NCBI GenBank assembly: GCA_038748065.1
Contig: JBCDJG010000009.1
Location: forward strand, 57,707-121,706
From: JBCDJG01 sp038748065
Lineage (GTDB): Bacteria; Pseudomonadota; Gammaproteobacteria; Pseudomonadales; Halieaceae
DNA length: 64,000 nucleotides
Direction: 5' to 3'
Both the position numbers and the translations under genes were made by a program. Shown here one piece after another: positions 58,688 through 64,000 of the stretch (position 1 is the stretch's first letter; each line of letters opens with the position of its first letter). A model generated the notes under the pieces. That model searched no databases, was not told where the DNA came from, and saw only the letters and a program-made list of their open reading frames with translations.

Positions 58688-60720
58688 CGCAGGATTGCAG
58701 GCCGGTCTTCTTCCGGCAGCCGCATCAAGACTGGCTCAAGATACTCGATCAGCTCGCCCAATTGATCTTCATAACGGCGCCACAGGGCAACTGAACTGCT
58801 ATAGATGGGCTGCCTTACCTGTTCAGAGCTTGCTGTCTTAACCGCTCGCTCGTTGGCATGGAACTCCAGCATGTTCGGCTCCCAGTCGAGCTTGCAATGC
58901 TCAGCAATCCGGCGTGCCTGGGTTTCGAGGTCGCCGACCACGTCTTCGTAATTCACCGTCAGGACTTTGCCAGGCAGCACGTCATTCCAATGATCGATCA
59001 TCCGAATGTACTGTGTGTAGTAGTGCGCCAGATCGTAAAGGTCATAAGAAAATAGCTGTCCGTTCGCAAACAGCTGCTTGAATGTACCCAGGCAGCTATC
59101 CAGCGGGTGACGCCTGGCGTCAATCACCTTGGCATTCGGCAGGATCGTGTGCAAAAAACCGATGGCAACAAAGTTATTTGGCATTTTATCGGTAAAGTAC
59201 GGGGAGCCAGTGCGGTGTTTCAGCGTGTTTTCAATGTACTCTTCGCCGATGCCACGCACATGATGCGATTTCAACTCATGCATCACCTGGGGGTAGCGAA
59301 TGCCGTCGGCCCGGTTAAGGCCCGTTTCAGTAGCAGCTCGTATGAGGTAGTGCAGCTCCGCTGTTCCCTCCACCCCGGAGTGGCTGGCAAGAATCTGCTC
59401 CAGAAGCGTTGACCCGGAGCGCGGCAGGCCCAGTATCAGTATGGGCGAGTCATCGTCATACCCCCAACCCTGCCGTTCTTCGAAGAAGGCTTTGTTAAAA
59501 ACATCGATAATGCGGTCGTTGTTGTCCTGGTAGGCGATCGGGTCGTAGTCGACCTTGAAACGCTTCTTGCTGTTACCACTGAAGTAGTGGTCAAAGGCTA
59601 AGGCGTAATCCTTTCGGTCCTCAGAAGCCTTACCGAGTGAGAAGTGGAAGGCAATCTCGGCATCCTGAGCCTCCTCATCCGTGGAGTCGGCCACTCTCGC
59701 CAGTTGTTCGTGCATCTGCTCGAGATCTTCGTCCTTGAAGCGGAAGGTTTTCAGATTCGCAAGACTCCAGTAGGCCTCGCCAAAGTCCGGTCTCGAACGA
59801 ATACTGCCGTAATAGGACTCTATGGCTTCGTCCTGCCGGCCAATCGTTTTCAGCGCGTGCCCCATACTTAGCAGTGACGGGAAGTACTCCGAATCGAGCT
59901 CAAGGGAACGTTCGAGGTAGTCAATACACTTGTCCAATTCGCCCGCTTTCAGCGCGTTGGCCCCAAGGCGTTCCAAGGTCTGGACCGCCCCCCGATCCAG
60001 TTTCGCAGCGGACAGATAGGCTGCTTCAGCCTCGCTGAACTTCTGCTGCTCAGACAGTGCCCCGCCGAGATTCATCCAGGCCTTCCAGAAGTCCGGCGCA
60101 AGCTCTACAGCACGCCGGAAACACGCGGCCGCATCGTCGAAGCGCTCCCGCCTGACCAGCAGCACGCCCAGCAAGCGGATTGCATCAACACTGTCGGGTT
60201 GTTGGCGAATGATATCCCGGTAGCGCCTCTCGGCCTCTGACAGATTCCCCTGCTGAACGAGCTCCATCGCCTCAGATAACTCGCGCCGATTCGGGTCTGC
60301 ATCCAGTGAGGCCTCGAATACGGACTCTGCTTCGCTATGTCGCCCTACCGCAGTCAGCAGTTCTCCCAGCCGCTGCTGCGCCTGGCTACCGCGCTCATGC
60401 TTCGCAGCGCTCCGCAAAGAGGCAATCGCGCCCTCTACATCCCGTTGGCGCAATTTGACATTCGCCAGGTCTTCGTGCGCCTGCGCACTCTCGGGCATCA
60501 AGCGGGTCACGTGAGTCAAACGATCCACGGCCTCTGCCAACTGGCCTTGATCCGCAAAGGAGAAACCCTGCAAGCGCAGAAAGTTGGGATCGTTGGGGAA
60601 ATCCTGCAATGCTTGCGACAGCAGCGCATCCGCGGGCACATGGTCCCCTGCACGGATCAAGGCGGCCACCTGCTCGAAGATAGCCTTAGGGTCTCCCAAG
60701 GAAACGTGTTCGCGGGACAA
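58684..60720 (-). CDS. TPR-repeat sulfotransferase
   Basis: A 678-residue protein starting with TTG (GGAG 7 nt upstream). The N-terminal 400 residues are a series of tetratricopeptide repeats (e.g. AQAHEDLANVKLRQRDVEGAIASLRSA, AWMNLGGALSEQQKFSEAEAAYLSA). The C-terminal 260 are a PAPS sulfotransferase: PILILGLPRSGSTLLEQILASHSG is the 5'-phosphosulfate loop and VIDARRHPLDSCLGTFKQLF the 3'-phosphate-binding region. The acceptor is unknown; candidates are a polysaccharide, lipid or peptide. Convergent with the propeller gene (CTAG overlap). Confidence 0.92.
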   Translation of the reverse strand: MSREHVSLGDPKAIFEQVAALIRAGDHVPADALLSQALQDFPNDPNFLRLQGFSFADQGQLAEAVDRLTHVTRLMPESAQAHEDLANVKLRQRDVEGAIASLRSAAKHERGSQAQQRLGELLTAVGRHSEAESVFEASLDADPNRRELSEAMELVQQGNLSEAERRYRDIIRQQPDSVDAIRLLGVLLVRRERFDDAAACFRRAVELAPDFWKAWMNLGGALSEQQKFSEAEAAYLSAAKLDRGAVQTLERLGANALKAGELDKCIDYLERSLELDSEYFPSLLSMGHALKTIGRQDEAIESYYGSIRSRPDFGEAYWSLANLKTFRFKDEDLEQMHEQLARVADSTDEEAQDAEIAFHFSLGKASEDRKDYALAFDHYFSGNSKKRFKVDYDPIAYQDNNDRIIDVFNKAFFEERQGWGYDDDSPILILGLPRSGSTLLEQILASHSGVEGTAELHYLIRAATETGLNRADGIRYPQVMHELKSHHVRGIGEEYIENTLKHRTGSPYFTDKMPNNFVAIGFLHTILPNAKVIDARRHPLDSCLGTFKQLFANGQLFSYDLYDLAHYYTQYIRMIDHWNDVLPGKVLTVNYEDVVGDLETQARRIAEHCKLDWEPNMLEFHANERAVKTASSEQVRQPIYSSSVALWRRYEDQLGELIEYLEPVLMRLPEEDRPAILR

Positions 60721-60840
60721 GCGTCGTCTCCGTGACTGAAGTATCAGCTAAAGCTCACGGCGGAACGTTAGCCATTCCGCCAACCAAGCACAGTGTACGC
60801 CTCCGGTTTCCTGACGCCTAGCCCGGGTTTGAGTGCCACG

Positions 60841-63288
60841 CTAGAAGGAGTAGTACATACCCGCAGATATCTCCCTGGGCCTCACTGTGAACTGGCGATT
60901 GTCGGAGAATCGGGGCCAGATAAAGGTGACGGCCCGCTCGTCCCAGAGGTTGCTAACACCGAGCCACGCCGTCCATGCGCCTGTCGCAGATGCAAGCTCA
61001 AAATACAGTGCCCCAAGTTCATAGGATGGTTGCGTTTGAATCTCTGTAGCGCCCACGCCAAAGAGCGCGACCGAGGCATTGGTGCCATTGACCGACTCGC
61101 CGACGTAGTTGTAGTCAAAACGCGCCGTTCCTATCAATCCATTCCAAGGCAGCTCCGAGCTGTACTGCAGGCTTGCGGCCACTTTCCACTCCGGGACTAC
61201 CGGTAGCGGATCGCCCTTCTCCGCGGCGGTGATCGCCCCATCATTCAATATGATGTCATCGTCGATCCTCGCGTCCAGATAGGTCGCAGCGGCTGATATT
61301 TCAAAGCCACCGCCAAACGCGTAGGCCACACTACCCTCGGCGCCATCTATGGATGCACTGCCTGCGTTGACCGTGGTAGGACCCGCAATGGGCAGATCTG
61401 ACAGGATCTGGTAATCCTCCCAGTCCATGGTAAAGGCCGTAAGATTGGTAATGAGCGCTCCTTCCATCCAGGTGGCCTTGAACCCGATCTCATAATTTTT
61501 AAGAATGTCCGGCTCGTAAACCTCTGGGGCTCCAATAGCGATCGATCCGGGGTTTTGGGAGACACCTCCGTTTGCCCCTCCGATGCGCACGCCCTCTGAA
61601 TAGGTCGCGTATATTAAGGAATCGTCCGTGGGCAGCCACGTCAGGGTGACCTTGGGATTAAAATCGCTGGTGGTTTCTTCGACAGAGAAGTTGTCGTCCG
61701 GTTGGCCAACGAATAGTGAATTTTCCTCGACGCTAAACTCAGTCTCAAACCACCTGCCGCCGGCCGATAAGCTCAAATTGTCTGTAAAGCGGTAGCTCAC
61801 TTCACCAAATACCGCGATAGACTCCAGGCTCTGAATGAAGCCATTGAAGCTATTTCCGGGTAGGCCATTATAGGTTTGCCCAGCGCGGAAGCCCTGGTCA
61901 AACCAGTCGTTTGTGGGCTCAACGCCGTAGTAGGCGAAGTATCCGCCATTCAGACCATTCTCCGCGAAGTCATCGACAAACGAGAGGTAGTCGTAATCAT
62001 TGTCGGTATTTTCATAGAATGCGCCGACCAGCCAGTTGAACTTATTACTGCCATCGTCTTTCGACGCCAAGCGGATTTCCTGTGCAAATGACTCCACCTC
62101 CTGCTCAAGAAAGATGGTTCCGGTAGGATCCGGCCCGAAGTCGTTGTAGCCGATAAAGCATATGTACGCGGCTGCACATTCCTCGTAGGAAGGGAACTGT
62201 CGGACGCCCGTGTAGTACTCAGCAAGATCGAGGCCGTTTTCCTTGTAGGTTGTCATGTACGCGGTCGAGTCGAACTCGTAGTCGATCTTCCTGTTGTGAC
62301 TTCCACCCGCGATAGTCAGGTCGGCCCAGCCGAGATCGCCTTGAATGGTCAGCGATATGTTGTACCACTCATCGTCTCGCTTTTCGTCCTTGAATTTGAC
62401 CGTATTCAGGTCACCGAACTGGGGGTTGAAGTCAAACAACCCGTCAACTTCGGACTTCTGATATATGTAGCCAAGGTCAACGATCCAGTTGTCATTAGGT
62501 TGCCAACGCACCATTAAACGGCCACCTTGGGCGGTCCAGTCGTTGACGTCGTCCTCTACCTGATTTGCATTGTTCCCGCTGCCATTATCTGGAGAATAAT
62601 CACCGGTAGTCCCCAGTACATTGTCGATATATCCGCCTTCATGCTCGTAGAAACCGACGAGACGCACAGCCAGGGTACCCGGTGAAATTACCCAATTGAG
62701 TGCACCGCTCAGGTTATAAGACGACTCACCCTCTTCAAGGTAGCCGCCTTCCGCCATCACCCAGCCGCCGGTTTCTTCGGTGTTCGGCTTGTTGGTGACA
62801 ATTTTCAAAGTACCAGACTGCGAGCCCGCTCCGTAGAGAGTGGGCTGCGGACCAGACAAAGCTTCCAGGCGTTCCATGTCATACAGGCGCACGTCAGGAT
62901 TCTGGCCGTCGCGGGTGATGGGTATTTCATCAAGATACAGGATGGAGGAGCTGATGCCGTCAAAGCCACTCGGCTGAGAGACCGTGCCGCGGAAGGCGAT
63001 GGTCGAAGCGCCGGGCCCCGATGTGCCGAAGGTCACACTGGTAAGATCCTTGGCGTAATCCTCGAAGCCACGAAGCATCCGCTCGCGCATCATGTCCTGG
63101 TCAAAGGCCTGCAGGTGCATGGGAACATCCTGCACGCTCTGGGTTCGCTTACGCGCTGTTACGATAATTTCTTCGAGTTCCTGGGCGCCAGCTTCTTTCG
63201 GCATGGACACCATAGCGGCCAGCAGACCCAGCGCTATGCTGGTTGGAACGAATGGAATATTCTTATCTAATCGACGCACGATTCTCAC
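60841..63288 (-). CDS. TonB-dependent outer membrane receptor
   Basis: An 815-residue receptor. GTG 63288 is one option; GTG 63279, with AAGGGG 8 nt upstream, would shorten it by three residues. The signal peptide ends around AGAQ/E and the TonB box is EEIIVTARKR. The plug reads LEALSGPQPTLYGAGSQSGTLKIVTNKP in place of the common RGPQGTLYG...G-A-I-N, so it is of a different subtype from the receptor at 32103-34643. The barrel ends in the aromatic terminus GMYYSF. Ligand unknown; an AAHS-type MFS gene lies across the divergent region, hinting at aromatic compounds. Confidence 0.9.
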   Translation of the reverse strand: MRIVRRLDKNIPFVPTSIALGLLAAMVSMPKEAGAQELEEIIVTARKRTQSVQDVPMHLQAFDQDMMRERMLRGFEDYAKDLTSVTFGTSGPGASTIAFRGTVSQPSGFDGISSSILYLDEIPITRDGQNPDVRLYDMERLEALSGPQPTLYGAGSQSGTLKIVTNKPNTEETGGWVMAEGGYLEEGESSYNLSGALNWVISPGTLAVRLVGFYEHEGGYIDNVLGTTGDYSPDNGSGNNANQVEDDVNDWTAQGGRLMVRWQPNDNWIVDLGYIYQKSEVDGLFDFNPQFGDLNTVKFKDEKRDDEWYNISLTIQGDLGWADLTIAGGSHNRKIDYEFDSTAYMTTYKENGLDLAEYYTGVRQFPSYEECAAAYICFIGYNDFGPDPTGTIFLEQEVESFAQEIRLASKDDGSNKFNWLVGAFYENTDNDYDYLSFVDDFAENGLNGGYFAYYGVEPTNDWFDQGFRAGQTYNGLPGNSFNGFIQSLESIAVFGEVSYRFTDNLSLSAGGRWFETEFSVEENSLFVGQPDDNFSVEETTSDFNPKVTLTWLPTDDSLIYATYSEGVRIGGANGGVSQNPGSIAIGAPEVYEPDILKNYEIGFKATWMEGALITNLTAFTMDWEDYQILSDLPIAGPTTVNAGSASIDGAEGSVAYAFGGGFEISAAATYLDARIDDDIILNDGAITAAEKGDPLPVVPEWKVAASLQYSSELPWNGLIGTARFDYNYVGESVNGTNASVALFGVGATEIQTQPSYELGALYFELASATGAWTAWLGVSNLWDERAVTFIWPRFSDNRQFTVRPREISAGMYYSF

Positions 63289-63686
63289 CCCTTGTGTGAT
63301 TTGTGCTTGTTTTACTCCCTTGTTTCGGGCCTGACATCCGAGCCTATAGGCAAAATGCCTGGATAACCGGAAGCCTTACACGCGCACCGATTTGGTGTTG
63401 CAGCACATTTTGGGTGCATTTTTGGGGTGTGTAGCAGCCCTGGTCGGTCCATCTAGACCGCTTCTGACCCGCATTGAGCTGAATGAAGCCGACGTTCTGC
63501 CCATCAGGCACCTGATACAGTGCACGTTAATGGGGCGGCCAAGAGCAAATAGCGCGAGCTATTTCTGCTCGTTGTTCGATAAGATATTTCCCGCCACGGC
63601 CGGCGAAATCTTCGGGGCGACGCCGGGCAGCTCGACTGAATCGGACACGACAGAGGCACATAGCGAGCGAAAAGCGATGAAAGTGC
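63289..63686. other. Divergent region between TonB receptor and MFS gene
   Basis: A 398-bp region with no gene I can support; a 101-codon open frame (63392-63697) shows no family or signal. A small inverted repeat, CGGTC (63445-63449) and GACCG (63456-63460), lies around CATCTA. T/G-rich TTTTGGGTGCA-like stretches occur around 63410-63430. No strong promoter could be assigned. Confidence 0.4.
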
Positions 63687-64000
63687 ATGCGAATTGAAGA
63701 AAAAATAGACAGCTCGGCCATGACGAGACTGCAGTTCACCGTTATCGGTATCTGCGTCTTGCTCAACGTGCAGGACGGCTACGATATCGTGGCGATCGCC
63801 TATGCAGCGCCCGCTATTTCCGATGCGTGGCAGATAGAAATGACCACGCTGGGCGTCCTCTTTAGCGCCGGCCTGTTCGGGATGATGCTGGGCGCCCTGG
63901 CGCTAGCGCCATTGACCGATGTCTTTGGCCGTCGCCGGATGATTATCGGTGCGCTCATCCTGATTTCTCCATCCATGTTCGCATCGGCGAAAGCGACCTC
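63687..64000 (+). CDS. MFS transporter, AAHS (aromatic acid:H+ symporter) type, 5' part
   Basis: The first 104 codons are present and the gene runs off the right edge. After a short N-terminus (MRIEEKIDSSAMTRLQF), helix 1 contains LNVQDGYDIVAIAYAAPAI. Its DGYD matches the D-G-x-D motif of helix 1 in PcaK-like aromatic acid transporters. Helix 2/3 follow with GLFGMMLGALALAPLTDVFGRRRMIIGALILI, the MFS motif A (D-x-x-G-R-R). Likely imports a hydroxylated aromatic acid; the substrate is not fixed by the visible part. ATG 63687 is chosen; an in-frame ATG at 63720 is an alternative. Divergent from a TonB receptor. Confidence 0.8.
   Translation, partial: MRIEEKIDSSAMTRLQFTVIGICVLLNVQDGYDIVAIAYAAPAISDAWQIEMTTLGVLFSAGLFGMMLGALALAPLTDVFGRRRMIIGALILISPSMFASAKAT

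Noticed and set aside
63392..63697. A 101-codon protein before the MFS gene
   Set aside because: No ribosome site, no domain, and it overlaps the MFS start; more likely non-coding.
1..64000. Insertion sequences, prophage, integron or rRNA genes
   Set aside because: No transposase, integrase, phage structural gene, terminal inverted repeats or rRNA sequence was recognised on either strand.

Overview
The window looks like chromosome from a GC-rich, probably marine, gammaproteobacterium. The blocks hda–perM–DUF2066 facing purM–purN, then dcd–apbC–metG, rnfABCDGE and holD–rimI, resemble gene orders of Pseudomonadales/Cellvibrionales-type genomes. Two large TonB-dependent receptors, TctABC uptake genes, CoA-transferase/crotonase genes and DapB-like/NTF2-like enzymes would suit an oligotrophic OM60/Halieaceae-like organism. 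This placement is inferred from gene content and order only. I saw no tRNA, rRNA, transposase, prophage or CRISPR.

Layout. 1-652: start of an OmpA-like porin gene running off the left edge. 783-9798: housekeeping block (hda, perM, DUF2066; purM, purN, DUF3108; dcd, apbC; metG). 9922-15520: complete Rnf electron-transport operon. 15515-17168: a leftward operon holD–rimI–hypothetical, in which a 23-bp tandem repeat forms a chain of overlapping mini-ORFs. 17228-19408: glycosyltransferase and an atypical Nramp-family transporter. 19700-22036: large Ig-like lipoprotein closed by a strong terminator. 22191-28759: c-di-GMP block (sensor HD-GYP, DUF3391/HD-GYP, EAL) with a methyltransferase. 28722-31507: SGNH-like protein plus MBOAT O-acyltransferase. 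31653-34643: small membrane methyltransferase and TonB receptor. 34955-38992: secreted protein, NTF2-like protein, DapB-like reductase, aldehyde dehydrogenase. 39052-44471: DsbB-like protein, a cyanophycin-synthetase-like ATP-grasp protein with a decayed Mur-ligase part, a small secreted protein and two YceI proteins, one fused to cytochrome b561. 44483-49003: serine hydrolase and tctABC. 49335-52516: crotonase, CoA-transferase and an exported 2-hydroxyacid dehydrogenase. 52745-56291: C13-type lipoprotein peptidase, L-asparaginase, exported acetamidase/formamidase. 56475-60720: glutathione transferase, Asp/Asn beta-hydroxylase, beta-propeller protein, TPR-sulfotransferase. 60841-63288: second TonB receptor. 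63687-end: start of an AAHS-type MFS transporter.

The most unusual items are the mini-ORF chain between rimI and its downstream gene (15922-15991) and the CphA-like protein at 39745-41931. The CphA-like protein keeps its ATP-grasp module but has lost the P-loop and the end of its Mur-ligase module. It shares an inverted-repeat element with the gene pair 2.7 kb downstream, and no cyanophycin-degrading gene was found in the window. All function calls come from reading motifs and domain order by eye; no database search was possible.
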